Assembly (NCBI RefSeq): GCF_000374165.1
Contig: NZ_KB893705.1
Coordinates: forward strand, 104,764 to 168,763
Origin: Parafrankia elaeagni
GTDB taxonomy: Bacteria; Actinomycetota; Actinomycetes; Frankiales; Frankiaceae
DNA length: 64,000 bases
Direction: 5' to 3'
Every line of letters starts with the position of its first letter. The stretch's first letter is position 1. The notes under the pieces were generated by a model. That model did no database searches and was not told the origin of the DNA. It saw only the letters and a list, made by a program, of their open reading frames with translations. Below are positions 46,927 through 55,384 of this stretch, in pieces. The translations under genes were made by a program, and so were the position numbers.

Positions 46927-47199
46927 TCAGGGCACCTCAAGGTTGCCGTCGATCAGAGGCAGGTGCTGCAGGTGCTTCGCGTTCGACGCGATCGCGATCA
47001 GCGCCAGGGCCTGCGCGTAGGCGACCTTCCCCGCCTCGTCGAGCGCGTCGACGTCGACGTCGGCCAGGACCTCGACGGAGAAGCGCAGGTACTCCTTCGA
47101 GTCGAACTCGGTGCCGTCCCCGACCAGGGAGGGAACACGGGGTGGGAGAGCGCGTTTCGCCATGCCTCCATGGTGCGGGTTCGACGAGGTCGTCGTCAT
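46927..47199 (-). CDS. Small hypothetical protein
   Basis: A 90-aa frame with a coding-like C-terminal part: SVEVLADVDVDALDEAGKVA, then YAQALALIAIASNAKHLQHL. I do not recognise a family. Two starts are possible, ATG 47199 or ATG 47163 (MAKRALPPRVPS); neither has an ideal ribosome-binding site. It lies alone between the PPOX gene and the pectate-lyase-like gene. Confidence 0.5.
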   Translation of the reverse strand: MTTTSSNPHHGGMAKRALPPRVPSLVGDGTEFDSKEYLRFSVEVLADVDVDALDEAGKVAYAQALALIAIASNAKHLQHLPLIDGNLEVP

Positions 47200-47411
47200 C
47201 GAGTTGCCGGAGCCGCGACGGGTCAGCAACAGGGAACCGAGTGCCGTGGGCAGGGAACCGAGTGGCGTGGCGTGACGACCCGGGCGCGCAGGCCGCGGCA
47301 CCTGCTCCTGGGACCGGTGGTCCTTCGGCAGGTGTCGCGGCCCGCCAGCTCGCGCGGTGTGCCTGGAACCTGAAGTGGGTCAGGCACGCCGCCGGCTGCC
47401 AGCTGCCCGGC

Positions 47412-48815
47412 TTATGGAAGCTGAGCCCCCAGCGCCTGGGGGTTGGTGGTCAGGCGCAGGAAACCGCCGGTCGTCGGCAGCGAACCGTCCGCCGCCCGGG
47501 CACCTCGGGCACGGGTGTCGTCGACGCTGACGAAGCTCGTGGCGCTGTAGGAGCCGCCCAGTGCCCACGAGTTCCCGGTGGCGTTCGTCCCGCTGCCGAT
47601 GTTCGCGGGCGTCCTGTTGTTCACCGACAGGTTCGCCCTCAGCGTCGAGGAGGACAGCGAGAAGTAGAAACCGGCCCCGCCGTTGCCGTACGCGGTGTTC
47701 GAGGCCAGCTGCAGCGACCCGGGATTACCGTTCTCCGTGAAGCCGTTGCTGGTGTTCGCCCACGAGGCGCTGTTGCGCACGACATGTGCGACGGCCGGCC
47801 GCGGGTTGCTGCCACCGCCGAGCTTGAAGCCGTTTCCGTTACCGGTGAAACCGCCGATGTTCCACCGGTTCACCCCGTTGCCGTACGCCCACGAGTTCTC
47901 GATAGTCACCGGGCTGGTGTAGGCCCACAGGTCGAGGCCGTCGTCGGAGTTGTCGAAGACCCGGACGTTGCGCACGATGTTCCCGGTGCCGGAGCCGAAC
48001 TTGACGCCGATGCCGTCCGCGTTCTGGCCGCTGGTCGCGTTGTCGTGGTTGTCATAGCTGTCGACGTTCTCGATGAGGTTGTCGCTGCTGCCCTCACCGG
48101 TCAGGTCCAGGCCGGTGTTCTGGTTGCCGTGGATGTCGAGGTGCCGGAACCTCGTGTGGTGCACCGTCTGCGCGTACAGCGCCTGCTGGGGTGAGTTCCG
48201 CAGCTCGAGGTTCTCGAAGTCCCAGTAGGACGCGCTGGTGATGATCAGCTTGGTGGTGGAGGGCAGCCGGCTGCCGTCGATGACGGCATGCTCATTGCCG
48301 TATGACGTCAGCACGATGCGGCTCGCGGCCGTCCCGCTGGTCGTGATGCCGATCTTGGCGGTCGGCTGGTAGACCCCGCCGCGCAGGGCGATGACGGCCC
48401 CGGGCCGCGCCGCGCTGACCGCGCGCTGCACCGTGGCGAAGGGGGCGGCGAGCGTGCCGCTGGCGGAGTCGTTTCCGGTCGGGGAGACGACGATCGTCGG
48501 GGTCAGGGTCCCCGTGCCACCGCCGCCGGGCGGTGTGGACGTCGGCGGGCTGGGCGACGCGGTGCTGGCGGGCGGCGGGGTGCCGGCGGGCGAGGTGGTC
48601 GCCACTGGGCCGGGGGTCGTCGGGGGAGCGGTGCTCGGCGGCTGCGTCGGCGACGTCGGCTGCGTCGGTGTGGCCGAGGGAAGAGCCGGGGTCGCGCTGG
48701 ACGTCGGTGCCGATGATCCTGGCGTCGGCACACCCACCTGGCAACCGGCGATCAGCAGCCCGGCCGCGGCCGCGGCGAGCGTGACGGCCGCGAACGGCCG
48801 TGGGGGTGAGGTCAT
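47412..48815 (-). CDS. PL9-like pectate lyase lipoprotein (right-handed beta-helix)
   Basis: A 467-aa exported protein. The signal peptide ends in the lipobox LIAG-Cys25, then a Pro/Ser/Thr-rich spacer of about 85 residues leads to a beta-helix (about 115-467). The helix has VSPTGNDSASGTLAAPFATV (start of the domain), NADGIGVKFGSGTGNIVRNV and NSDDGLDLWAYTSPVTIENS. The NGNGFKLGGG motif carries the lysine that acts as catalytic base in family 9 pectate lyases, and the aspartate cluster can bind calcium. ATG 48815 has GGAGG 6 nt upstream. Surface-anchored pectin cleavage fits a plant-associated life, but other polysaccharides are possible. Confidence 0.78.
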   Translation of the reverse strand: MTSPPRPFAAVTLAAAAAGLLIAGCQVGVPTPGSSAPTSSATPALPSATPTQPTSPTQPPSTAPPTTPGPVATTSPAGTPPPASTASPSPPTSTPPGGGGTGTLTPTIVVSPTGNDSASGTLAAPFATVQRAVSAARPGAVIALRGGVYQPTAKIGITTSGTAASRIVLTSYGNEHAVIDGSRLPSTTKLIITSASYWDFENLELRNSPQQALYAQTVHHTRFRHLDIHGNQNTGLDLTGEGSSDNLIENVDSYDNHDNATSGQNADGIGVKFGSGTGNIVRNVRVFDNSDDGLDLWAYTSPVTIENSWAYGNGVNRWNIGGFTGNGNGFKLGGGSNPRPAVAHVVRNSASWANTSNGFTENGNPGSLQLASNTAYGNGGAGFYFSLSSSTLRANLSVNNRTPANIGSGTNATGNSWALGGSYSATSFVSVDDTRARGARAADGSLPTTGGFLRLTTNPQALGAQLP

Positions 48816-49179
48816 CTGGATCCTCCGGGGAGCGACGGCTGGTGGTCTCCTGATGCCGCGACGAACCATCCGCGGCGTTTCGCGCTCGGGCTCCCTCCAC
48901 CGAAAGAACGCGGCGGCGGGCAGCCCGACCCCTCCCGCAGCGGAGAATAGTGACCGTTCGGGTGAAGCGCGCGAGGCACCCGGAGCGGACATCAACCAGG
49001 ACCCGGAATTTCCGTTCCCTGCGTCGTCCTCCCAACCGCGAACCATCGCGGAGCTATCCCGTGCGTTCCAGGTCAGCGGCATTCTTCGGAGGAATTCGGG
49101 GCTGCCGCTGACAACGGATACCGGACTTTCCGCCGACGGGAAGACCCGCAGACCGAGGCGGCGTCCTCCACCGCCGCTC
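48816..49179. other. Intergenic region upstream of the PL9-like gene
   Basis: This 364-nt stretch lies between the lyase start and the end of elaA and has no supportable gene. It should hold the lyase promoter. Confidence 0.45.
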
Positions 49180-49644
49180 TCACCGGACGATCCCGGAGGC
49201 GGTGGCCGGCCGGACCATCGGGACATGCGGTATGCCGTCCTCGAGGTACTCCTCGCCGGCAGCCACGAAACCGTGGCGGGTGTACAGCCCGACGGCGGAC
49301 GTCTGCGCGCTGAGGACCACCGGCCGCCCGCCGCCCGCGTCGCCGAGCGCGGCGGTGAGCAGCCGGTCGGCGAGGCCACCGCGGCGTGCGTGGACGACCG
49401 TGACCACCCGGCCGATCCGCAGGCCTTCCGCCTCCTCCACCACCCGCAGGTAGGCGAGCGGCTCAGCCGGCTCCACGGCCAGCCACAGGTGCCGTGTCGC
49501 CGGCTCCAGGTCCCGGCCGTCGAGGTCCTGGTAGGCACACCGCTGCTCCACGACAAAGACCTGGGCCCGCAGCCGCAGCAGGGCGTACAGGACGCGCGGC
49601 GGGAGTTCGTCGAACCGAGCACGGTGAATCCTGGGACCGGACAT
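49180..49644 (-). CDS. elaA: ElaA-type GNAT acetyltransferase
   Basis: A 154-aa GNAT-fold enzyme. The N-terminus LPPRVLYALLRLRAQVFVVE with the following QRCAYQDLDGRDLEP is the ElaA signature. The acetyl-CoA loop is in GRVVTVVHARRGGLADRLLT (a variant of R/Q-x-x-G-x-G/A). The C-terminus has YTRHGFVAAGEEYLEDGIPH, also typical. Its acceptor is unknown. It lies downstream of tRNA-fMet and a strong terminator on the same strand, so it needs its own promoter. Confidence 0.88.
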   Translation of the reverse strand: MSGPRIHRARFDELPPRVLYALLRLRAQVFVVEQRCAYQDLDGRDLEPATRHLWLAVEPAEPLAYLRVVEEAEGLRIGRVVTVVHARRGGLADRLLTAALGDAGGGRPVVLSAQTSAVGLYTRHGFVAAGEEYLEDGIPHVPMVRPATASGIVR

Positions 49645-49782
49645 GGGCGGAGCCTACGAAGGCGGCCCTGCCTGATCGCCGGTCGTCACCGCGAGACGTC
49701 GACCCGACGCATTGGCCGTCGTCGACGACCCGGTCGGTTCCGGGTCACCCACCGGGACCGCTCCGAACCCGAAAAACCACAC

Positions 49783-49826
49783 AAAAATTTCTCCCCGAAA
49801 ACCGTAGTTTTCGGGGAGAAATTTTT
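49783..49826 (-). terminator. Rho-independent terminator after tRNA-fMet (perfect 20-bp stem)
   Basis: The arms at 49783-49802 and 49807-49826 are perfectly complementary around the 4-nt loop CGTA. The core is CTCCCCGAAAAC, with T5/A5 ends on both strands, so it can work in both directions. It starts two bases past the tRNA CCA end. Confidence 0.92.
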
Positions 49827-49828
49827 AG

Positions 49829-49905
49829 TGGTAGCGGGGACAGGATTTGAACCTGTGACCTCTGGGTTATGAGCCCAGCGAGCTACCGAGCTGCTCCACC
49901 CCGCG
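49829..49905 (-). tRNA. Initiator tRNA-fMet (CAT anticodon)
   Basis: The 77-nt sequence folds as a cloverleaf, with the 5' acceptor strand CGCGGGG. C1 and U72 are unpaired, a feature of initiators. The anticodon loop CTCATAA sits on a stem whose three G-C pairs (GGG/CCC) mark initiator tRNAs. The T-arm contains GGTTCAAATCC and the CCA end is encoded. It has its own promoter and terminator. Confidence 0.95.
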
Positions 49906-49918
49906 TCGGTGTTTCTGT

Positions 49919-49949
49919 ACTATACAGGCGCGTCGAGGCCAGATGTCAA
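49919..49949 (-). promoter_or_regulatory. Sigma-70-type promoter for tRNA-fMet
   Basis: On the minus strand, TTGACA (49949-49944) and TATAGT (49924-49919) are 19 nt apart and lie just upstream of the tRNA. The -35 box is inside the 3' end of the membrane protein gene. Confidence 0.7.
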
Positions 49950-50834
49950 ACGGGCGGGCCGAGCAGCTGTCTGGAGCGAACGGGCTATGACGGCGAAGCC
50001 GCTCGCGGCGCAGAGCGACATCATCGCGAGCCAGGCGGTGGTGCCGGGGTCGGACCACTCGACGACACCGGTGTCGAGGTCGACCAGTGCGGCGCCGCCG
50101 ATCGCGAACAGGCCGAACGACGCCTGCGTCAACCCCACAGTGAGAAGTTCGGCGCGTGTCGCTCGGACCGAGACGAGCCACGCGCCCACGCCGCCGGCCA
50201 GGAACGTCGCCGCGTAGAGCCGGCCGTGGAACGCGTCGACAGTCCAGGGCCAGAACTCGGTGACCTGCTCGGGCGCCGCCAACAGACCGACGGCCTGCCC
50301 GGTCATCAGGACGGCGAACAGCCGAAGCCAGCAGCGCCACGCCACCGGAGTCGCGACGCCGGCCGCCCGGCCGCGTCCACGCAGCCGCCACGTGTACCAG
50401 AAAGCGCAGACGGGCAGCGCGACGTAGAGGACGAACCAGCCGATCACCGGCAGCGGCCGGTCCGAGAAGGCGAACCTCGACGGGTAGGCGGTCGACACGA
50501 CGATCACGCACAACGTGAAGACGCCGATCATCGGGGCGACGACCCGAGCCGGCGACCAGCGCCTGGTGGCGAGCAGGCAGGCCACGGCGACGAGCGACGT
50601 CAGGTAGATGGCGCCGAGGAACCGGCTGTTGAACAGCGTGAGGTCGTCCCACGCCCACACCCTGGCCGTGAGCTTGTACTGAAACGCCAGGCCGGTGCCG
50701 GTGAAGAACAGCACGACGAACTCGATACCGGTCATGGTGAGCAGCGGCCGGGGAACCGGGAGATCGGCCCCTGTGGGGACCGCGGCGGAGGCATGGTCGG
50801 CCTCAGCACGAGGTTTCGGTGCGAGGTCTGTCAT
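49920..50834 (-). CDS. Multi-pass membrane protein, last gene of the RiPP-like operon
   Basis: A 304-aa protein with about eight hydrophobic segments, among them FVVLFFTGTGLAFQY, FLGAIYLTSLVAVACLLATR, PVIGWFVLYVALPVCAFWYT and GLFAIGGAALVDL. I recognise no family. ATG 50834 overlaps the stop of the Cys-rich protein gene (ATGA), so it belongs to the operon. It could export, anchor or give immunity to the product (inference). Its stop codon lies only 14 nt before the tRNA. Confidence 0.7.
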   Translation of the reverse strand: MTDLAPKPRAEADHASAAVPTGADLPVPRPLLTMTGIEFVVLFFTGTGLAFQYKLTARVWAWDDLTLFNSRFLGAIYLTSLVAVACLLATRRWSPARVVAPMIGVFTLCVIVVSTAYPSRFAFSDRPLPVIGWFVLYVALPVCAFWYTWRLRGRGRAAGVATPVAWRCWLRLFAVLMTGQAVGLLAAPEQVTEFWPWTVDAFHGRLYAATFLAGGVGAWLVSVRATRAELLTVGLTQASFGLFAIGGAALVDLDTGVVEWSDPGTTAWLAMMSLCAASGFAVIARSLQTAARPARLTSGLDAPV

Positions 50835-51079
50835 GGGGTCGGCTCGTGCGACAGCGGCGCGGGCGCTCCGGGATCGAGAAAGTCGAGTCGGATCGGCTCA
50901 GGCGCCGGCCGGCAGACGCCGCACGAGATCGCCTCGTCGACCGCCAACCCTTCCAGCCCACGGCTGGTGGCGAAGGCCTCGAGCAGGAACGGCATCGTTT
51001 TCGCGTGGTCCTTGCAGACGCATCGGCCGCAGAATCGACAGACCGCGTGCCCAGGAAGATTGCACACCCAACAGTTCAC
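50831..51079 (-). CDS. Small Cys-rich zinc-binding-like protein
   Basis: An 82-aa protein with a dense cysteine/histidine cluster at the start (MNCWVCNLPGHAVCRFCGRC then VCKDHAK) and a second CGVC further on (54-57). The layout resembles a small treble-clef or B-box zinc site. GTG 51079 overlaps the stop of the fusion-protein gene (GTGA) and its own stop overlaps the membrane protein start. A metal-binding or adaptor role in the RiPP-like pathway is inferred from this coupling. Confidence 0.7.
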   Translation of the reverse strand: MNCWVCNLPGHAVCRFCGRCVCKDHAKTMPFLLEAFATSRGLEGLAVDEAISCGVCRPAPEPIRLDFLDPGAPAPLSHEPTP

Positions 51080-53970
51080 GAGCCCGCCTCCAGTTGTGTT
51101 GTCTTCAGCTCGATCGATCCCAGCTCGGCGGCTGCTTCGAGGAGTTCGGTGTTCGACGGTGGTTCGTCGAGTGGGCCGAAGACGTATTTGCGGCGCAGCA
51201 CGCCGTCCGGGCCGACCAGGAAGACGCCCTGCTGCATCGCCGTCATCGTGTGATGGCCGAGCCGTTCGCCGATCGACGGATTCACCACGTCAAGCCAGAG
51301 CGCGTGCATCGTCGTACGGCCCTGGCCGGTGGTGAACGCGCGTGTGAAGCCCCGCACCGAGTTGCGCTGCGCTTCACCGGCACCTATGTCCTGCAGGCCG
51401 CACAGCCGGTAGGTGGATTTCTCCGGGTCGCACAGGAACGGGAACGGCAGGTCCCTGCCGCGCCAGAACTCGCGGGCAGAGTCGACGAGGTTGGGCGCCA
51501 GCTGCAGGATCTGCACGCCGGCCCGCTCGAAATCGCCGACCGCCGGCGCCAACCGGGCCATGTACTCCCGGCAGAACGGGCAGTTGTAGCCGCGGGAGAA
51601 CCAGAGCATCACCACCTGGCCCCGGTAGTCCGACAACGACACCGGCGACGGCCCGCTGGCGGTCTCGAGGGTGAACTCGGGTGCCGGGTCGCCGACCTCG
51701 ATCTCAAGCCAGCGGCCGGCCACCGTGCCCGCCAGCGCCTCGGCGGCACGGGCCGCTTCGCCCGCCTCGGCGGATGCGCGTACGGCGTGGGACAGCCCGA
51801 AATAGCGGCACACCACGTCGTCGAACGTCATCCGGTCCAGTTCCCACAGCCTGGTCTCGCCGACCGACGTGGCCGTCGCGGTGTGGGGCTCGTCGTGCAG
51901 CAGTGCGCTCTCGCCGAAGAAGTCCCCGGTGCCCAGGGTCCGCGGCGGCCCGCCGGCGCAGCTCTGTGCCAGCGCGACGGCCCCGCTACGAACCAGGTAG
52001 AAGGCCGAACCGGGGTCGCCTTCGGCGACGACGACCTCGCCGTCCACGCAGCTCCGTGCCCGCAGGTGGGCCAGCAGCGTGTCCTTGTCACGGGTGCCCA
52101 GGCCGTCGAACAGGGCGAAGCCCTCGAGCGCGGCCCGCTCGTCGGCCCGGCTGTCGTTCTCGGCCCGCCGGGCCAGCAGCGGAGCGAGTCGGTCGGAGAA
52201 ATCGGGGCCGGCCAGCCGCAACACGTGCACGTCGGTGAGCGCCCGCACGGTCAGGGGCGACCTTGGCAGTCCGGGCGGCGGGAAGTAGTCGCCAGGGCCG
52301 AGCGTGCGCGGCGCACTTCCCGCGCCCGGCCCGGTCCCGGCACTCGCACCCGATTCGACGACCTCGGCCTCGCCGGACAGCACCAGGCAGAAGACCTCGG
52401 CGACCTCGTCCGGCGCGACCACCACGGTGCCGGCCCGGAACACCTTCTCGGTGGTCCGCCGCGCCATCCACTGGATGTATGCCTTCCCCAGGTCGGCGAC
52501 CGGCGGTACGTCCGCGAGCACCGCGACCCGCTCCCGGTAGCGGCGCTCCGCGGCCAGCCGGCGCAGCCGTCGGCTCGCCACCACCAGCGACGAGCCACCC
52601 CGCCACAGCCGCTGCCCGAGCACGTACAGCAGCGGAAGAGTCAGGAGCAGCACCACCGTGGCGGCAAGGACCCGGCCCAGGCTCGGCACGGCGACAGCGT
52701 CGCTCACCATCGTCTTCGCCCGGACCCAGGCGAACCCGGCTGCCAGGACGAGCACGTAGCCGGTGTACACCGCGGCGGCCAGTCCGAAGATCGTCAGAAC
52801 GCGTTCGGTGCGGTCGAACCGCTCCCGGCGACGGACCTTGCCGGCGAGCTCTCCCCGGATGAATCCCAGCGCCCTGGCTCGCAGGTTCGGCAGTTCCAGC
52901 CAGTCCATCAGCATGTAGTAGCCGTCGAGCTGGATGAGCGGCGTGAGCTGGGCCAGGTTCACGGCCAGGGCAGCGGTGCCGAAGATCGCGACCACTGCCG
53001 CCCACGGCGCGTCCGGCATGGCCACCAGGACGATGCCGGAGAGCCCGGCGAGCACGAACCCGGAGAACGGCCCGGCCCAGGCCGAGACCATCCGTGGCCC
53101 ACGCGGCTCCATCCACATGTCCTGGGTGTCGACGAACATCCCAGGCGAGCCGTAGAAGATCGACAGTCCGCCGCGCCGGACCACCCGGCCGTAGGACTTG
53201 GCCGCGAAGGCGTGCGCCAGTTCGTGCAGCACGGCGACGACCAGCAGGCAGCCGTACAACGTCGGAACCGTGACGAGGAGGGACTGGTCGGCCAGCCCCG
53301 ACGCCGACGACGACAGCGACCAGGCCAGCAGCGGCACGCCGAGCACCGCCACCGCGAACATGACGATCTTTGCTGGCCGGGTGAAAAGCACCCACCCGCC
53401 CCGGTCGTAGGCGCGGCCGACCAGGCCGTCGAGCCCGTGCAGCGGAAACTCGCGCCGGACGAAGGACTTCGCGAACCCGGTGGCGAACGAGCTCACCGGC
53501 CGGCGGCGCAGTTGTTCGCCCAACGGCCCGAACACGAACCGGGGCGGGTCGGTCAGCATCTGCCCGACCTTCAGGTTGCGCACGAGACGAAGGACCAGCG
53601 GCAGGGCGAACCGGTGGTACTTCATCATGTAGGCGACGACCAGATCCTGGACGCTGCGGCTGCCGTCCATCAGCTCGAACAGGTAGAACTCGGGCATCGT
53701 GATCTTGCGGTACGTCGCGGCGTCGGGGTTCTGGACGACGACGTACTCCTCGCCCCGCGCGGATCGCAGCTCGCGCCAGACCAGCCCGTCCAGCCGCTTC
53801 GGTCGGTAGTGGGCCGGGTTGGCAGCGTCGGCAAGCCGATCCCAGACCGTGTCCGTGTCCGTGGCCGTGACCGTGTCCGTGGCCGTGTGCGTGTCCGTGG
53901 CCGTGTGCGTGGCCGCGGCCACGGGTGCCGGCGCGGCCTGCCGCTGCTGGGCCTGCGTGCTGACCGTCAA
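51076..53970 (-). CDS. Fusion protein: PqqD-like RRE, M50 metalloprotease, two cNMP-binding domains, peroxiredoxin-like domain
   Basis: A 964-aa protein. Residues 1-45 are a Thr/Ala/Asp repeat. Residues 60-140 (EYVVVQNPDAATYRKITMPE, FELMDGSRSVQDLVVAYMM) look like a PqqD/RRE leader-binding domain. A membrane-embedded M50-type protease follows, with HELAH (249-253) and QLDGYY (347-352) as metal ligands, similar to peptide zinc metalloproteases of RiPP loci. Cyclic-nucleotide-binding-like domains are at about 505-600 and 615-725. The C-terminal domain (757-955) is peroxiredoxin/thioredoxin-like with CPFC (797-800). It starts with TTG 53970, overlapping the ATP-grasp stop. It probably recognises, cleaves and perhaps oxidises a peptide at the membrane. 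Confidence 0.8.
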   Translation of the reverse strand: MTVSTQAQQRQAAPAPVAAATHTATDTHTATDTVTATDTDTVWDRLADAANPAHYRPKRLDGLVWRELRSARGEEYVVVQNPDAATYRKITMPEFYLFELMDGSRSVQDLVVAYMMKYHRFALPLVLRLVRNLKVGQMLTDPPRFVFGPLGEQLRRRPVSSFATGFAKSFVRREFPLHGLDGLVGRAYDRGGWVLFTRPAKIVMFAVAVLGVPLLAWSLSSSASGLADQSLLVTVPTLYGCLLVVAVLHELAHAFAAKSYGRVVRRGGLSIFYGSPGMFVDTQDMWMEPRGPRMVSAWAGPFSGFVLAGLSGIVLVAMPDAPWAAVVAIFGTAALAVNLAQLTPLIQLDGYYMLMDWLELPNLRARALGFIRGELAGKVRRRERFDRTERVLTIFGLAAAVYTGYVLVLAAGFAWVRAKTMVSDAVAVPSLGRVLAATVVLLLTLPLLYVLGQRLWRGGSSLVVASRRLRRLAAERRYRERVAVLADVPPVADLGKAYIQWMARRTTEKVFRAGTVVVAPDEVAEVFCLVLSGEAEVVESGASAGTGPGAGSAPRTLGPGDYFPPPGLPRSPLTVRALTDVHVLRLAGPDFSDRLAPLLARRAENDSRADERAALEGFALFDGLGTRDKDTLLAHLRARSCVDGEVVVAEGDPGSAFYLVRSGAVALAQSCAGGPPRTLGTGDFFGESALLHDEPHTATATSVGETRLWELDRMTFDDVVCRYFGLSHAVRASAEAGEAARAAEALAGTVAGRWLEIEVGDPAPEFTLETASGPSPVSLSDYRGQVVMLWFSRGYNCPFCREYMARLAPAVGDFERAGVQILQLAPNLVDSAREFWRGRDLPFPFLCDPEKSTYRLCGLQDIGAGEAQRNSVRGFTRAFTTGQGRTTMHALWLDVVNPSIGERLGHHTMTAMQQGVFLVGPDGVLRRKYVFGPLDEPPSNTELLEAAAELGSIELKTTQLEAGS

Positions 53971-55094
53971 GACAGCGACCCCGCAACCGCGTCACTGATC
54001 GGCAGGCCGGCCCGCTGCTCGGCGAACCACCAGCCGCCTCGCGGGTTGAGGTCCAGGAACACGTGGTCGCCGTCCGGTGTCATGACCAGGTCGAGTGCCG
54101 CGTAGCGCAGGCCGAGGCCGGCGACCAGCCGCACGCAGCGGTGAGCGACGTCGTCGTCGAGACAGTGAGCCGTCATCGGCACGGCGCGCCGCACCCGTCG
54201 CACGTCACCGCTGCCCGCCAGCCCCGCCGCCGCGAGGTCGGCGGTAGCGGTCGAGGCGGCGAAGACCTGCTCGCCGACGACCGTCACCCGCAGTTCGAGC
54301 CGGCTGTCGAGCAGCGGCTGGAACACGCAGGGCGCGGCGGCCAGCGTCGCCGGCAGCAGAGCGAGGTCGGCGGTGCTCAGGACGCGGGTGAACAGACTGT
54401 GGCGCCGCCCGTCCAGCTCGACGTAGTGGCTGTTCAGCGACTTGGCTATCACCCCGGCGCTGCCGTAGGCGTGGCAGAACGCCAAGGCCTGGTCCGGGTC
54501 GTTGGTGACCAGGGTGTCCGGCACCGTCAGGCCCTCCTCCATGGCGTGCTCCAATGATGTGATCTTGTTGCCGGCCCGGCTGCCGGCGTCCGGGTCGTTG
54601 ACGAACGGCACCGGGCAGCTCCGCCACCAGCCAGCGAGCGCGTCGGCCCATTCGCCCGTCTCGAACGGCGGCAGGCGCCGGGCCGGTACACCGGTCGGCC
54701 CGGCGAGCCCGAACCACACGCTCCTGACCTGCGCCGAGTCGAGGCCGAACACCTCGCCGCCCGTCCGCTTCCCGTCGCCGCGCCAGGTCACCGTGACGTC
54801 GGTGGGGAAGTCGTCCGCCCCGAGCAGCCGGCACGGCACACCCCGGGCGAGCAGGGCACGCTCGAGCAGCACCGAGTCCGGGTTGCGCGAATAGGCCAGC
54901 AGCAGCACGACCGGTTCCGGTTCCGCCGCTATCCGGCCGGCCAACGCCGGCATCAGCCTGGCGACCAGGTCCCGCACGTCCACCGCCGCCCGAGCCGGCG
55001 ACGGTGCCGGTACCGGTGCCGGTACCGGTGCTGCTTCGGCACCGGCTTCGGCTTCGGCGAAGTGGAGCAGGAACGGCCGACTCGGCCGGCTCAC
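53967..55094 (-). CDS. ATP-grasp ligase of the RiPP (MvdD/GRASP) type
   Basis: A 375-aa enzyme. A preATP-grasp domain (VVLLLAYSRNPDSVLLERAL) leads into the ATP-binding fold: SAGVIAKSLNSHY, CVFQPLLDSRLELRVTVVGE and the terminal metal/ATP motif YAALDLVMTPDGDHVFLDLN followed by PRGGWWFAEQRAGLP. This end is typical of graspetide synthetases and related RiPP ATP-grasps, which form ester, amide or peptide bonds on a precursor. The N-terminus has an Ala/Pro/Val repeat. ATG 55094 overlaps the precursor stop (ATGA), pairing the two tightly. Confidence 0.85.
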   Translation of the reverse strand: MSRPSRPFLLHFAEAEAGAEAAPVPAPVPAPSPARAAVDVRDLVARLMPALAGRIAAEPEPVVLLLAYSRNPDSVLLERALLARGVPCRLLGADDFPTDVTVTWRGDGKRTGGEVFGLDSAQVRSVWFGLAGPTGVPARRLPPFETGEWADALAGWWRSCPVPFVNDPDAGSRAGNKITSLEHAMEEGLTVPDTLVTNDPDQALAFCHAYGSAGVIAKSLNSHYVELDGRRHSLFTRVLSTADLALLPATLAAAPCVFQPLLDSRLELRVTVVGEQVFAASTATADLAAAGLAGSGDVRRVRRAVPMTAHCLDDDVAHRCVRLVAGLGLRYAALDLVMTPDGDHVFLDLNPRGGWWFAEQRAGLPISDAVAGSLS

Positions 55095-55384
55095 TTGTCC
55101 GGGTTGCTGCCCGACTCGGGCGTGCAGGAGCAGGTCGGGTTCGTCAGCGAACTGCTCCTGCCCAGTCGGACGCGCGAGATCCGCTCGTCCAGGTCCTGCG
55201 CGACGCCGTCAAGGCCGTCCCAGTCCATCGCCGCGAGCGCCTGCACCTCCTCCGGCGTGAACTCGTAGGCATAACGCGCGGAGATGTGCACGACCATTTC
55301 CAGCGGATCGGCCTTCAGTCGCTGCCGGAAAGCCTGGTCGGTGGCCGCCTTACCGATGACGAACTGCATTGCCTGGAGTGACAT
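55091..55384 (-). CDS. RiPP precursor peptide with Nif11-like leader and Cys-x-Cys core
   Basis: A 97-aa peptide. The helical leader (about 1-72: FVIGKAATDQAFRQRLKADP, EFTPEEVQALAAMDWDGLDG) resembles Nif11/nitrile-hydratase-type leaders, and it recalls a family I remember as named after a Frankia locus (Franean1_4349). The short tail RLGRSSSLTNPTCSCTPESG to the end is Ser/Thr-rich with two cysteines (Cys85, Cys87). ATG 55384 has AAGGAA 7 nt upstream. The gene overlaps the MNIO gene by 35 nt and the ATP-grasp gene by 4 nt. The tail is the likely modified core. Confidence 0.82.
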   Translation of the reverse strand: MSLQAMQFVIGKAATDQAFRQRLKADPLEMVVHISARYAYEFTPEEVQALAAMDWDGLDGVAQDLDERISRVRLGRSSSLTNPTCSCTPESGSNPDK

